From: Bettongia penicillata ogilbyi
Lineage: Eukaryota; Chordata; Mammalia; Diprotodontia; Potoroidae
DNA length: 64,000 nt
Reading direction: 5' to 3'
NCBI GenBank assembly: GCA_023548195.1
Contig: JAJHZJ010000251.1
Coordinates: 1,674,001 to 1,738,000 of the forward strand
The notes under the pieces were generated by a model. It made no database searches and had not been told where the DNA came from. It was given only the letters and a program-made list of their open reading frames with translations. Shown here one piece after another: positions 33,790-46,249 of this stretch (within the stretch, counting starts at the first letter, position 1; each line of letters opens with the position of its first letter). Made by a program: the position numbers and the translations under genes.

Positions 33790-34085
33790 CAAGGTTGTGT
33801 TCTTCCTTCATTGTCGAAGAAGACCATTCCCTCAGAGAAATGATGACATGACTTGCACTTGACTTGGTTTTGAGTGAAGGAGGGCTGTGCAGGTCACCAG
33901 CCTCACCTCTTCTTCAGAGTCATCCGAATCCAGTGACAAGATATTCACCATGATTACTGGAGATGACCCAGGATGCATTGGGAGACCTTGGACCCTTTAG
34001 GCCAAGGTCTTTGCTGGTACTCACTTAGGGTGAGGCAAGACCCGTTCATTGAACAGGCCTGTTTAAGAATAAGCCAGGGCATGGC
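33790..34085 (-). repeat. RTE/LINE-tailed SINE
   Basis: Reads on + 'cttccttcattgtcgaagaa', 'gatgacatgacttgcacttg', 'agatgacccaggatgcattg', then 'tactcacttagggtgaggca'. On the minus strand the end 'tggtcttcttcgacaatgaa' resembles the 3' tail of the zinc-finger LINE at 6820-6840, so the SINE probably used that LINE's enzyme. Close to a known opossum RTE-SINE type. Confidence 0.75.
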
Positions 34086-34136
34086 CCTTTTAATGAGGTT
34101 CAGAAAAAGAAGACATCAGTAAAGGGTAGGATCATT

Positions 34137-34410
34137 AGGCCCCTAGATGAAATAGTGGATAGAGTAGTAGATTTCTGACAGGAAGAACTATGTTCAAATC
34201 CTCTCTTGGATACTCCTGGCTGTGTGATCTTGGGTGAATTACTTAACCTCTCTCAGCCTCAGTTTTCTTATCCATAACTTATCAGTAAAAATAGTATTTA
34301 TTTCACAAAGTTATTATGAGGGTAAAACAAGGACAGATAACATGTATGAAGTGTTTTGCAAACTTTAAAGTCTGATATAAATGATTATTAGTATTTATTA
34401 TTATTATTTT
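34137..34410 (+). repeat. MAR1-type CORE-SINE
   Basis: 'cccctagatgaaatagtgga' through 'gttcaaatcctctcttgg', 'cttgggtgaattacttaacc', and 'tgttttgcaaactttaaagt', ending in attatt repeats. Full length. Confidence 0.85.
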
Positions 34411-35148
34411 GTATCAGCTGCTTCAATTGAGTATTCCCTTTCCTTCTGTGCCCACATTGGAGCCTTACTGTGATTCATCAGGATTATTGCATAGATAAAT
34501 CCAGGAGAAACTGTTTTTTATAAGCTCCCACAAGCTTCAGGTCCAAGTGTTGCCATCTGCCTTGTTACCTAAAGGTTAATTTATTTTCTTTTGAGTTTCC
34601 CTTAACAGAGAGCAAGAATTTCTGTCCCTCAATATATGAACCCTGGCTTTATTTAAAGACTATTTATCTCTTCTGTTTAGCTAATATCACTCAGACTGAC
34701 TGGCTATAACTTTATTTTCTTCAAGTTCCTTAGATATTTTTCCCCATTAACTGAACCAGTCCTGGACTGCTGAATATAGGCTTCATATGCAATTTGTGGA
34801 CTTAGAAACTTCCAGGCCTACAAATCTATTGCCTCCAGCTTACCTAAATTCTGACATCAATTAGTAGCTCATATAGACCTGCCTTCATCTATTATGCTTC
34901 AGAATCAGGGTGGACCATCATACCATTACGGTTACTATGAAATTCTAGCTCCTTGGAATGGTGGAAGGAGGGCTCAGAACAAGCTTCCTTTCATACCCCA
35001 CATCAATTACATCCAGAAAACAAGGGGAAAGTTGGCTCAAGAGGGATAGAAGGTGCTCAGAACCAAAATCTGAAGACCAAAATACAAACTTTGGTGATGA
35101 AAAAGAAAAAGGGATATTATATAAAGAAAATAGTAGCTTCATAAAGAA
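34411..35148. other. Unassigned sequence
   Basis: No recognised feature. Confidence 0.35.
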
Positions 35149-35149
35149 A

Positions 35150-36235
35150 AGTTATTTTTTCCCACTTAATAATATTTTTTCTAATTACATGTAAAGATAG
35201 TTTTCAACATTTACTTTGATAAGATTCAGTTCCAAATTTTTATCGCTCGCTTACTCTCATCTCCCCTCCCCAAAACAACAAGCAATCTAATATAGATTAT
35301 ACATGTATAATCATATTTAACATAGTTCTACATTAATCATGTTATGAAAGAAGTATAAGAATGAAGGAGAAAAAAGTGAAGATAGTACGCTTTGATCTGC
35401 TTTCAGATTCTATAGTCCTTTCTCTGGATATGGATAGCATTTTCCATGGTGAGCCTTTTGGACATGTCTTGGATCATTGTATTTCTGAGAAGAGCTAATT
35501 TATCATGGTTGATCATTTCACAATGCTATTGTTACAGTGTACAATGTTCTCCTGGTTCTGCTCACTTTGCTCAGAATCGGTTCGTTTAAGTCTTTGTTTT
35601 TTCTGAAATCCACCTGTTGGTCATTTCTTATAGCACAATAGTATCCCATTGTATTCATATACCTCAATTTGTTCAGCCATTCCTCAATTTATGGGTATCC
35701 CTTCAATTTTCAATTTTTTTTTATCACAAAAAGAACTGCTATATTTTTGTACATGTGGATCTTTTTCCCTTTTTCATGCTCTCTTTGAGATTCAGACCTA
35801 GTAGTGGCATTGCTGGATCAAAAGACATTCACAGATTTGTAGCCATTTAGGCTTAATTCCAAATTGCTCCCTAGAATGGTTAGATCAGTTCACCACTCTA
35901 TCAACAATGCATTAGTGTTCCAATTTTCCCACAATATTTATCATTTTCCTTTTCTGTCATATGAGACAATCTTATAGGTGTGAGGTGGTACTTCAGGATT
36001 ATTTTAATTTTTATTTCTTTAATCAATAGTGATTTAGAGCACTTTTTTCATATGACTATAGATAGCTTTAATTTCTTCATCTGGGAATTGCTTGATTGTA
36101 TCCTTTCATCATTTATCAATTGGGGAATGAATTATCTTCTTATAAAATTGACTCAGTTTTCTACATATTTTAGAAATGAGGCCTTTATCAGAAACACTGG
36201 TTGTTAAAAATGTTTCCCAGCAGATTATACATACG
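35150..36235 (-). mobile_element. L1 3' end (ORF2 C-terminus and 3' UTR), 5' truncated
   Basis: Antisense order: 3' UTR (35150-35340), then the conserved region with 'catttcttatagcacaatag', 'ttcagacctagtagtggcat', 'ggttagatcagttcaccact' and 'ttataggtgtgaggtggtac'. This matches L1 ORF2 3' sequence known in many mammals and the copy at 53456-54715. Stops and shifts throughout, so inactive. Confidence 0.8.
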
Positions 36236-36282
36236 TATATACATACACACAGACACACACAGACACACACACAGATATACCA
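36228..36282. repeat. (CA)n/(TA)n microsatellite
   Basis: Interrupted cacacaga units. Confidence 0.85.
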
Positions 36283-36284
36283 AA

Positions 36285-36530
36285 GATAAGAGCTTGCCAT
36301 TATATGCTTTAAGGTTTGCATACTGCTTTATCCTTTTTTTCCCCTTCTTCAATCCTCTCAACATAACTATCTGAAGTTTTATTATTCTAATACAATTTTA
36401 CAGATGAGTAGACTGGAGTTCCAAGAAGTTAAAATTTGCTAATAATTAAGAAGTATATGAGCTAGGATTAAAATCTAGGTTTTCCTAGCACTAAATCTAG
36501 CTCATTATCTGCTACCCTCGGTCTCCTCCC
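36285..36530 (-). repeat. MAR1-type CORE-SINE
   Basis: 'atgctttaaggtttgcatac', 'cagatgagtagactggagtt', then 'ttttcctagcactaaatc' (reversed head). Confidence 0.7.
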
Positions 36531-37498
36531 AAATGCAAGCAAGAACAAATAATTAAGGAGGTATATAAAAATGTGACATAGTCCTTTAATAATAGGTACT
36601 GACTAAGAAATAGAAAGGTAGATCAATGAAACAGAGTAGATATACAATTTACAGTGGCAAATAAATATAACAATCTTGTATTTGGCAAGTGTAAAGACAT
36701 GATTTTTGGGAATAAGAATTCATTAAATGGTAAACATTGCTGGGAAAACTGCAAGCCACATGGCAGCAATTGGACACAGACCAATATCTTTCACCATTTA
36801 TTAAGGTAAGGTCAAAATAGATATGTAACCTAGCTATAAAGAGTGATATTAACAGAAAATTTGAAAAACATGGAACAAATTTCTTATCAGACATGAATAG
36901 GCAAATAATTTATGAATCAATAAGAAACAGAGAGCAGACTGAGTTGTAAAATGGATATATTTTTTAATACCATCCATCCCAATCAAATATCTTCCACATG
37001 GCTAAATGCCTATACCTACTCAATCCAATCTGTACCCAAGTACTCTTTTGGCATACTCTGAACCATGGAATTTTAGTCAAAACAGTCCAACGTTTCTATG
37101 ACCAGTACTTCTGCAAATGGCTAGAGAACATGACAACCAATATGGCTACTGAGTTCTGTTCAGCTCAGCCTCCTATGGGGCAATGTAAGGAAGAGGGGAT
37201 GGGATGTTTACAATCTAGGGCCAACTACTAATGCTTCCTCATCTGTGCTCCCAATTCTGTCATAGATAATAATATCTAGTCTTTTCTTTTATAGTTTCAT
37301 GATGGCTTACTGTACATTCAGCTAAGCTTTGTAGGAATAAGCTTTCTTCACAGCTTGTCCACTTCTGCTGGAGAAATGGGATGTAGATAAGGGCAGGACT
37401 GCTGGGGAATAAATCTCTTCCTTCCCAATCTCCATCTTGTCTTGTCTGTTCCTTCAGTTGACTGAATTTTCCTCTCTTATCTTATGTCTGGACATGAA
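36531..37498. other. Unassigned sequence
   Basis: No recognised feature. A 77-codon frame at 36998-37231 has no recognisable domain. Confidence 0.35.
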
Positions 37499-37499
37499 G

Positions 37500-37668
37500 C
37501 ATGTGACTTCCTTCTGAGTCTCTTTCAATTGACTCTTTGGGAGCTCTTTATTGGATTTTGAGGTCTTTGAGGCAGGAATTCTCTTTACCTTACTTTGTAT
37601 CCTCAGCAATTAGCACAGTGCCTGGCCCAAAGCAGCTGTTTAATATATGCTTGTTGACTTAATTTGAC
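37500..37668 (+). repeat. L2 3' end
   Basis: 'tttgaggcaggaattctctt', 'agcacagtgcctggcccaaa', and 'taatatatgcttgttgact'. Confidence 0.7.
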
Positions 37669-37849
37669 CTAAGCTTGAGCAATTTCTACCAAGGCAGAAG
37701 GAAGGAAAAAGAGGAACACAGAAAATATTTGTCAAGTAGATTTGAAAATCTTAACTGCATAAGTTCATGGTAAAGGAGAAAGACACTGTAATTTTTTTTG
37801 TGTGTGTGTTAAGTAGAACTGGGCCGGGGTGGTAGGATTAATGAATTAA

Positions 37850-38085
37850 GCCCAGTTGGAGTCATCAGTATACAAAAAGCATATAATTCTGAACTGGAAG
37901 GGACTTTAGGGACAAGTTTGCTCAACTTCTTTATTTCATAGATGATAAAAATGAGACCTAGAGATTTAAGTGATTTTCTCAAAGTCAAAGAAATAGCATG
38001 AAGAAGAATCAGTCTTTGGATAAGGGAAATACTACTAGATATAAATCTAGTAGTCTTTGCTTTATGTAACACTGCCTTAGCCAAA
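37850..38085 (-). repeat. MIR/THER1-type SINE
   Basis: 'gaactggaagggactttagg', 'atgataaaaatgagacctag', then a degraded head. Confidence 0.6.
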
Positions 38086-38765
38086 TGAAGCAAAACTGAA
38101 TTGAATCTTTAGCCAAGTTTTAATAAGAGAATTGGCAAATTGAAGTGATATAGTAGAGTAATGGACCTGGAACATTTGCCACACGAAATTGGCTGAAGAA
38201 ATTGGCAATATTTGGCTTATAAAAGAAAATGCTTAGGGTGTACAAAATTGTTTTTCTAAAATGTGTTTGGAGGGCTGTCATATGGAAGATAGATTAGGCT
38301 TATTTTGCTTGTCCCTAGAAGGCAGAATGTAGAGAAATGGTTAGAAGTTGTAGAGAAAAAGTTTACATGTGTGGAACATCAGTTCAGAAGTGGATCTAGG
38401 ACTAGAAAAACCATCTTCTGGGGAAAGGACCTAACTACGGTAAGTCAAAGTCAAAGTGAAGTCCAAGATTCCAACTACAAATCACAGAAAGGAGATGGAA
38501 AGCAACTTACTTAAGTACTAAATGACGGCATAGACACAGAGAATTTATATCAAAGATATTAGTATGTAGTGACAAGATATCAAGGAATCAATAAATGAGA
38601 GACAGAGGAGATGGAGGACAGTAAACAGCCAATTGGGGAGGCCGTCAATGATTGGAGCAATACTGACTTAATCTTAGACCAAAATGCCACTAAAGTTGAG
38701 CTTCGGAGACTGAGCCCAAGTATAGAAGAAGACTGAGCCTGTAACTATGCAAGACAGAATGTGCT
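38086..38765. other. Unassigned sequence
   Basis: No recognised feature. Confidence 0.35.
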
Positions 38766-38767
38766 AA

Positions 38768-38888
38768 TAGAATGGAATCTTCTTGAAAGCAAGTACTTTT
38801 CCATTTTTACCTTTTTATCATCAGTGCCTAGTATAGTGCCTGGGACATAGTAAACATTAAATGGATTCTTGATTAATTGAATTCGATG
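38768..38888 (+). repeat. L2 3' end
   Basis: 'cttcttgaaagcaagtactt' and 'gtgcctgggacatagtaaac'. Confidence 0.65.
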
Positions 38889-38989
38889 AGGTGAAAATGC
38901 ATATATGTTAGGAAAAAATGGCAAACCATAATGGACTAATTTTGTTTGATCTTATTTTTGTTCTAATCTTAATTTATCATCAAAATATA

Positions 38990-39110
38990 CTTGTGAAAGC
39001 AAATGAAATGCCATAATCCTTATTTTAGAGATGAAAACGTTTATACAAGAGAAGTTAATTGACTCACCAAAGGCACTATTCAAATTCTATTTGGCACTGT
39101 CTTTCTCAAC
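38990..39110 (-). repeat. MIR fragment
   Basis: 'tccttattttagagatgaaa' and 'ttgactcaccaaaggcacta' are the reversed MIR core. Confidence 0.5.
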
Positions 39111-39339
39111 TACTATAATCTACATGGAATTCTTCATATCTGATTTTGTGATGTCAGGACATCAATGCTAGGACCTCCCCGTGATCTCCTGCCTCTCTCT
39201 CACCTCTGCTTGGTGCTACCAACTTGCTTCTCCCCAATTCCTGTCCCTGCCCCCATATATCCTGGACCATCTCTGTATGATTTGTTCCTTCTCCACAGGA
39301 AACATAAAATATCTCAGGAATGGAAAAAGAAACCTGTTT

Positions 39340-39565
39340 CAGTGATCAAGAGACAACTTAATGCAGTCATTTTCCCTACCATTAGCTGTGTGACTTAAGG
39401 GCAAATGTTTTTTATGAGTATCAGTTTCTTCATTTGCAAAAGAAGGTTAATACTCACAGCACCAGCTCACTGGGTTTTTATCAGAATCAAATGAAATAAT
39501 ATACATTAGGCAAACTGCTTTGAAAGCCTTAAGGTATTTATTTATATCAGCTATTTATTAAGGTT
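39340..39565 (+). repeat. MAR1-type CORE-SINE, 5' degraded
   Basis: 'attagctgtgtgacttaagg', 'agaatcaaatgaaataatat', and 'gcaaactgctttgaaagcct'. Confidence 0.65.
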
Positions 39566-39945
39566 AGTTGAAACTAAACAATTCATACTTTCTGCTGGCC
39601 ATTGTCCTAGCCTTTCAACTCCAATAAAGATCTTAGTGACTAAATCCTTATTGACTGTGCACCTGGAATTGCCTTTTGCCTTTATTAACTTTCTGTTTCT
39701 CTTTGACAAGACTGTCAGATAGAAATGAATATGAAACTGCCTTTCACTTCTTTGTGGAACATAGATCTAAGAGTCAGGAAACTGGGCTTCAGAAATGACT
39801 CAATATTTCTTTTGATCTATAAATGGTGTAACAATATTACGGGTGGCTTATAGGATGCGATTTCCTTGGCATAAGAAATTCTTTGGTGAGGGAATGCCCT
39901 CTATTAATATGGGGCAAAACCTTCTCTGCTACTGATAGCCTTAGA
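39566..39945. other. Unassigned sequence
   Basis: No recognised feature. Confidence 0.35.
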
Positions 39946-39947
39946 GA

Positions 39948-40195
39948 GGTAAGTAGGGGGCGTGATGGTTAGAGCTCTGAGCCTGATGTGAAGAAGTGAG
40001 CAGAAACCCAGTCTCAGAAACTACTTACCTGTGTGACCCTGGTCAAGTCACTAACTTGGCTCCCTCAGTTTTCTCAGCTATAGCATTGGTGGTAATAATT
40101 GCACTATCTCCCAGGGTTATTGTAAAGACCAAATGAGATAATATTTGTAAAGTACTTTAGCACTGCGTCTGGCATATAGTAGGTGATGAATAATT
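39948..40195 (+). repeat. MAR1/MIR CORE-SINE, full length
   Basis: 'tacctgtgtgaccctggtca', 'cagggttattgtaaagacca', and 'gcgtctggcatatagtaggt'. Confidence 0.8.
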
Positions 40196-40202
40196 CCATA
40201 GT

Positions 40203-40292
40203 CAATTGGCAGGGCTACATAGCCAGCATATGACAGAGGCAGGATTTGAACATAGGTCTTCCTGGTTCTGAGTCCAGCTCTTTGTATGCTAC
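40203..40292 (-). repeat. SINE head fragment
   Basis: 'aggatttgaacataggtctt' and 'cctggttctgagtccagctc', a reversed tRNA-like head. Confidence 0.65.
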
Positions 40293-40639
40293 AAAAGGAT
40301 TTAATACAGATTTTATTTTAGGGACATCTGTACTCTATTTCCACCCTATTTTTCTAGTAACATTTTATCCTATTTGTTTTCATGCACTCTCTAATTCAGT
40401 CAGACTGATTTGTCTTACCTATTCCTTGCCCTCATCCTACCCATTTTATTCTACCACTCCATGTATTTGAGCTGGGAATCCTACATGCTTGGGATGCATT
40501 TCTTCCATATTTTTATTGACTGAATTTCTTCCTTTTTCCTCCCCATTTCACTTAATGCCTCTTCCATGAAACTTTCCCTGATACTACTCTCCAGCTGAAA
40601 TACAATAGTTCCTTGCCCCTCAAATATTATTCAAGCATG

Positions 40640-40790
40640 ATACACTGTGAAGAACACTAGTTTTGGAGTCAGAGGACCTGGGTTCAAATCTTCCCTCTGA
40701 CACTTGCTGCTTCTTTGAATTTGATAAAGTCATCTCTCTAGAACTCAGTTTCCTCATCTATAGAATGAAGAAGATGAACTAAGAACAATA
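40640..40790 (+). repeat. MIR/THER1-type SINE
   Basis: 'ttttggagtcagaggacctg', 'ggttcaaatcttccctctga', and 'tttcctcatctatagaatga'. Confidence 0.7.
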
Positions 40791-40995
40791 GTGGATACTA
40801 TGTTGGACTTGGAATAAGGAAAAACTGTTCTCTAATCCTTCTGAAGATATTTACTAGTTGAGTTACTGTTGGTAATTTGCTTACCAGTTTAAACCTCAGT
40901 TTCTTCATCTATAAAATAAAGGGATTAATTGGCCTCTGTGACTTCTAAGATCCTTTCTAGACCTAATCCATGATGCTATGATGAAATGGTCTGTA
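40785..40995 (+). repeat. MIR/THER1-type SINE
   Basis: Ends with 'cttcatctataaaataaagg' and 'tctaagatcctttctagacc'. In tandem with the previous SINE, same orientation. Confidence 0.6.
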
Positions 40996-41379
40996 GAGTC
41001 CCTTCCAACTCTAGATACTTGATACACACTTCTTTTTCCTGTTCACCACCTTCCTTGTTTCATATACATATTTTAGCACCCCTACCAGACTGGAAACTCC
41101 TTGAAGGAAAGAGCTATTGTTTTTGGTCTTCGTGTCCCCAAAGTCTACCATACTACATAACATACAGTAGAAAATGCAAATCTGAATTCAATATGGCACA
41201 ATCATATGATGCTATAATGTAAAACATGACACAAAGTGACTCTCATGAGTTTGGAACTCTATTTAAACTTTATATTTCAGTGCTCTGCAATTTATTTGTA
41301 ATCAGCCCTATGTGAAAGGAGCTCTCAGTTCTGGTGAGGAAGTTCTCTATTAATGCAGACTGGCATCTTACTGATAACT

Positions 41380-41530
41380 TAAAATTTCAGAGAACTTGGG
41401 CACTAAGAAGTTAGGTGACTTGTACAGGGGAACACAGCCAGGAGATATCTTCAACATGGACCCAGATCTTCTTGACTTTGAGGGCAACTCTTTACTATAT
41501 TACTACCTCTTCTGCTTAATAAATGTTTGG
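41380..41530 (-). repeat. SINE fragment
   Basis: 'aggtgacttgtacagggg' and 'cccagatcttcttgactttg' in reverse SINE order. Confidence 0.55.
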
Positions 41531-41564
41531 AAATAACAGACTATATTATACATTCAATAACTGT

Positions 41565-41628
41565 ATATTCATTGTATATATATACAATGTATATACAATT
41601 ATATATTAATTGTATATATGCATTCAAT
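41565..41628. repeat. AT-rich palindromic microsatellite
   Basis: Repeated tgtatata/tatacaat units that can fold back. Confidence 0.75.
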
Positions 41629-41629
41629 A

Positions 41630-42535
41630 ATTGTCAGTGAATTGATGATGCCTTCCTTAAGAGGTAAATAAAGCATTTTATGTTTAAGGATAATTCTAAA
41701 ATTTTTTCCTCCCTCTTATCATGACCTAAAGTAAATGGATGACTTCTCCTCACCCTCTCAGTGCCCCTAGTGGAGGAGATTGTCAATCCCCACTTTCTGA
41801 CAAAGTTCCACTCAGGAAATTACATATAGAGTACTAACAAGTATCAACCTTTATCTGGATTGTTTTCACATTCTTTATCCGCTAAAAAAGCTTTGGGTCT
41901 TCAGGGAATAGATAGCATAGCTATAACAATAGGTGATATAGCTATTTGGGTGAACTCTGTGGGAGAAGAGAAGGTTTGGAGTCATTAAATTGTAATTAAA
42001 TGTTGTGCAGATTTGGGTCTGGGAGAGGAACCTGATTTTTCTTTCTAGCATCAGCTATCAGTAGCAATTGAATTTAAAGTTTAGGCAGCTTGGAATGAGA
42101 AGCTGATGTAAGCAGTTTGTGGGAACAGAAAAATAGTCTGTTTGCAAATAAAGTAAATGTAATTTGCTGTAAAAGGAGGAAGTGAAAGGAAGTTTCATAT
42201 GCCCTTCTATCTGTTGGTCTATGTTGAAGGAAAAATAACTCCCAAGCTGTTGTCAGTATTTATTTTTGCATGTGGAAAGGAGTAGAGGGTGTGGTGTGTT
42301 GAAATTTGTGCTCATTTCTTGATTTAGAGATTATTCATAAGAGTTAGAGAAGCTATGCTGATGTCAAGCTTGCAGGTACAATAGGAAGATTTGTTGTATG
42401 TAACCGTGGTAGTGGCCTCCACTGATTGTGTGGTGGCCGGCTTTGTTATCCTTGACTTATCAGCATTTGTACTGGGCTGAATTAATCTTTTAATACTGAG
42501 ATTTATTCTCAAATAATTGAACTGGTATTCTAACA
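41630..42535. other. Unassigned sequence
   Basis: No recognised feature. Confidence 0.35.
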
Positions 42536-42537
42536 GG

Positions 42538-42722
42538 AAGGAATTTCAAAAGTCATCTAGTCCAACTCCCTCATTTTGCAGATGAAGAAATTGAGGAGGA
42601 AGACTGGGTTATTTGCCCATAATCATACAAGTAGTATCAGAGGCAGTATTTGAAACCAGGTCCTTTGACACCAGGGGCAATGATATTTCCACTGTATTTG
42701 GCTGCTTCTGATCAGCCCAGCA
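42538..42722 (-). repeat. MIR/THER1-type SINE
   Basis: 'tcatctagtccaactccctc', 'gcagatgaagaaattgagga', and 'aaccaggtcctttgacacca'. Confidence 0.75.
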
Positions 42723-43409
42723 TAATGGAATGATCACTGCTTCTGATCAAATCAATTTTTCTATCAAAGAATATACTACAGAAAATTAATGAGGAACTGC
42801 TCCAAAGGCCTCAAAGCCTTCTGTGCTGGACCATGTGGGGTCATATTTTGTAGATAACATGAACATTCTACTCATGGAAGATATCATTGATTTGGACCAC
42901 AGAATCTATCCTCTCCTTAGGGCTTGTCAGTCAAACAGAAACAAAAATGCTATGTTGTGCTAGCCCTTCCTCTTACTTGGTAGGATTCCTTGGTATTCCA
43001 AACATTCACAGTGTGATCTCAGAACTAGCAGTTTAACTAAAAAAATTAGCATTGTATTTGTGATGTATATAGGAATTAGGAAGGGCTTGCTCTTCCAGTC
43101 TAGGAGGGTAAAGCCTGGATGGCCTCAAAGAAAACTGAAGCAGAAGTCGAAGACAGTAAAGAAAACTTACTGTTCTCATTTGAGTGGGCACTCTTTTTAG
43201 AGCTGACCATATGAATAGTCACACAAATACTAATAAAGCACCCATTGTGTGCCAGGCACTGTGTTAGATTCTGGACATAAAAATACAAAGTTGATGCTGT
43301 CCTTTTCTTCTTGAAGTAGAAATATAAAATATTCAAAGATCAGTAAGTATAGTACCTATAAAAATCAATATTAAGTCATTTTAGAGTAGGTAAACACTAA
43401 TAACCAGGG
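42723..43409. other. Unassigned, with a short L2-like block
   Basis: 43215-43300 contains 'acccattgtgtgccaggcac', the common L2 terminal motif. The rest is unassigned. Confidence 0.45.
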
Positions 43410-44330
43410 AAATAAGAAATGTCTTTTGAGAGAGAGCCAGTAGTTCCAAGAAGTTCAGGTGAAGTCAGTATTATAGTAATAGGACATACATGGCCTGTGC
43501 AAAGTTGTGGAGGCTGGAAGCTATACATAATGGATAAGAACAGCCCATATGTCAATTTGGCTAGATCGTAGAGTGTGTGAGGAGTAATATCAAAATAGTT
43601 TGGAAAGATAGGTAGAAACCAGATTGTGAAGGCTTAAATTCCAAGCAGAAAACTTGTTATTTTTTCCTAAAGACCTTCTGGAACCACTACAGATTCTTGG
43701 GCAGAACCTGTGCTTTAGAATATCACCTTGCACCTTTGCGAAAAGTGAATTGGAAAGGGGAAGCGACCAGATGGAGAGAGGCCAGTTAAGAGACTATTGC
43801 AATCATGTAGTCAATTGATGATGGCAGCCTGCATTTGGTTGGTGGTTCTGTGAATATAGAGGAGGGAAAGGATGTGAGAAATGTGGTAGAGGAAGAATTG
43901 CCAAGACTTGATAACTTCCTAGCAAAGGCAGGTGAAGGAGTGGATAGACATATGGAAAACATTTTGCAGACTTTAAAGCACTCTACAAATGGTAGCTATC
44001 ATGATAATTTATTATATGGCTCTCAGGTGCAAGTCTTAGTGACTAGAACAGTAGTGATCTTCTTGACACAAAGAGAGATATTAGGAGAAAGGAAGGATGA
44101 TTTTGGAGGAAAAGATAATCCTATTTTCGACATTTTTAACTTGGGATGCCTGTAGAAATTTCCATTGGAGATGTCTAGTAGGCAGAGACTCAAGAGTAGA
44201 GGTCAGGAGAGACATTAAAACTGGATAGATAGACCTGGGAGACATTTATATAGGAATGGTAGTTCAATCCAGGAAAGCTGGTGAGATTAGCAAGAAAATA
44301 TAAAGGCAAAAAAGAAAAAAGAAGACAATT
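43410..44330 (+). repeat. Ancient unclassified interspersed repeat, copy B
   Basis: 'ccagttaagagactattgca', 'aagacttgataacttcctag', 'gatgtctagtaggcagagac', and 'agaggtcaggagagacatta' match, in order, the family of 17280-17830 and extend further 3'. A MAR1 3' piece ('gcagactttaaagcactcta', about 43960-44025) is inserted. The 106-codon frame at 43835-44155 is chance. Confidence 0.5.
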
Positions 44331-44364
44331 TAGGACAAAACTGTGGAGTACAAAGACAGATTCT

Positions 44365-44460
44365 GAAATTCATTCATTAAAGAAACATTTATTAAACAAT
44401 TACTATGTGCAAAGTACTATGCTAGATGCTGAGGTAGATGCAGACAAAATCACTTCTTGT
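44365..44460 (+). repeat. L2-type 3' block
   Basis: 'catttattaaacaattacta' and 'tgctagatgctgaggtagat'. Confidence 0.55.
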
Positions 44461-44469
44461 GAAACTTGA

Positions 44470-45855
44470 ATTGATTACTTCAGGATAGTTGAATCCATCC
44501 TGTATCATCCCATTTTTTCAAATCTTTATTTTTCCACCTTCTTTTTTTAAAGAAAGAATGTTTGATATTAAATCTCATTTCTTCCCCTCCCCTACATCAG
44601 GTTTGTGGAATTAGGAAATGAACTAATTATAAGTGATTCAAGAGAAAGTGATTTTTTTTTTTCTTTACTTCATGTCATGTCAGATTGTTAGAAAATTCTT
44701 TTGCACAGTATGAACATCAAGCAATGGACAATTGTATCTTTCTAGTGCATTTTCTCCGGTTCCTAATTCCCTGTTCCCCCCTTCTTTTGGAAAAATCAAA
44801 AGAAGCTAACACCTCCAAACAGAGTATGATATTTTCTTTTGAATTAATTTAATTTCCTTTGAATGAATGGTGTGGCTATATCCGCACCAATGGACTGCGA
44901 ATTTGACAAGGAGCTAATATCACTAGATCAGAACTCATGCCACTGACTCTTCATTGCTTTTATGAAATTAAAAAAAAGTCTTTGGACATTTCTGGTGTTA
45001 TGAATATTTGACAAATTTTACTTTCCCTAAGCTTTATTGCATTATAATTTTGCCTATATATTTCTATTAGAATTAACTATGCTAGTGAACCAATTGTGAA
45101 TGCTATCTGTGTCCATGTGGCCTTTATGGCTGGTAAGGGCAAAGAGAGATAACTGTCTAGTTACTTCTACAGAGAGGTTCTGTTTTGGATGAACAACTGG
45201 GAGCAACACTGCTGAGTCCAACAAAATATGTATTCTCATTTGCAAGAGGGAGGGATTATGAATTGTACAGTGATTTCAGTTCAGTACTTTGCCTTATAGT
45301 AATTACTGTGTGTACTTCATTTTAATTTCCTAAATATTGGACTTATAATAGGATTTCTAAAAGAAAAAGTAAACATCATTTAATCCTCAATTAGCAAAGT
45401 TTTATTATGTGTTTTTTTTTTCCAATTGCATTGCATGGCAAGGAAAAGTTCCCTTATGGAAATAATAAAAATATAAGAAGAATGATAATATAAGATTATT
45501 ACTCTAGCAGGGAAAGAAGAACAAAAATATTGACCTTGGCTCAAAGTTAACATCATTGTTCAGTTAAAATGATTCATTGTGCTAGTTCAGGATAGGGGTG
45601 ACTGGGTTTGTTAGTCTTTCAGGAGAAAAAAATTCAATTGAGTTTAGGATGACTGTGTTCAATAGGCATTAATATTAGGCCATTGTTGCTTTCATCACCT
45701 TATTTAAGAGAAGTAGATTTTTCAGATCCACAGATGTGAGTTTTCCTGTATTTGTGACAATCAAGTAACCTTCACAACATCATATTTCTTTTTGAAACAT
45801 TCACAATATCATATTCCCTTTGGGCCCCATATTTAAAGAAGTATATTAGCAAATA
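44470..45855. other. Unassigned AT-rich sequence
   Basis: About 1.4 kb with no recognised feature apart from short T runs. Confidence 0.35.
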
Positions 45856-45857
45856 GT

Positions 45858-45995
45858 AGAGTATACAGTCTTAATCTTGGATTTAGAGATAGGATATCTG
45901 CTTTCAAATCCTGTCTCTGAACTTTGTTATGTAGACATGAATCTTGACAAGTTATAAAACCTTTTACTGACTCATGCAACTGTCTAGGGTTTACT
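45858..45995 (+). repeat. SINE fragment (MIR type)
   Basis: 'tctgctttcaaatcctgtct' is the head; 'atcttgacaagttataaaac' is the central block. Confidence 0.5.
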
Positions 45996-46249
45996 ACTAA
46001 TTCAGAAATTGATTATCATTTGAAAAAGTTCTCCATGGGAATTTACTCTCATTGACAAAATCACAGAATCACAGACACTTTTCTTATCGACATACTAACC
46101 AACTAGAGGTTATCCACAAGAGTATGAACAGTATAATAGAAAATTATTTCATGGTAAGTGCAGGCATAAATGTGTATGTAGCTGGCCACACACTTTCCAG
46201 GAATGATAGCAGTATTGATTAGATGATTTTGTTTCCAGAACTGGGAGAG

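Larger units (their letters stand above)
40295..41180 (+). repeat. L2 LINE 3' region, split by SINEs
   Basis: 'ttccatgaaactttccctga' (40562) left of the SINEs at 40640-40978, and 'actggaaactccttgaagga' on the right. Pyrimidine-rich L2 3' UTR. Confidence 0.65.

Noticed and set aside
34137..34210. Possible tRNA gene (A/B-box-like sequence with GTTCAAATCC)
   Set aside because: It is the tRNA-derived head of a MAR1 SINE and continues into the CORE and 3' tail; it cannot fold as an intact tRNA.
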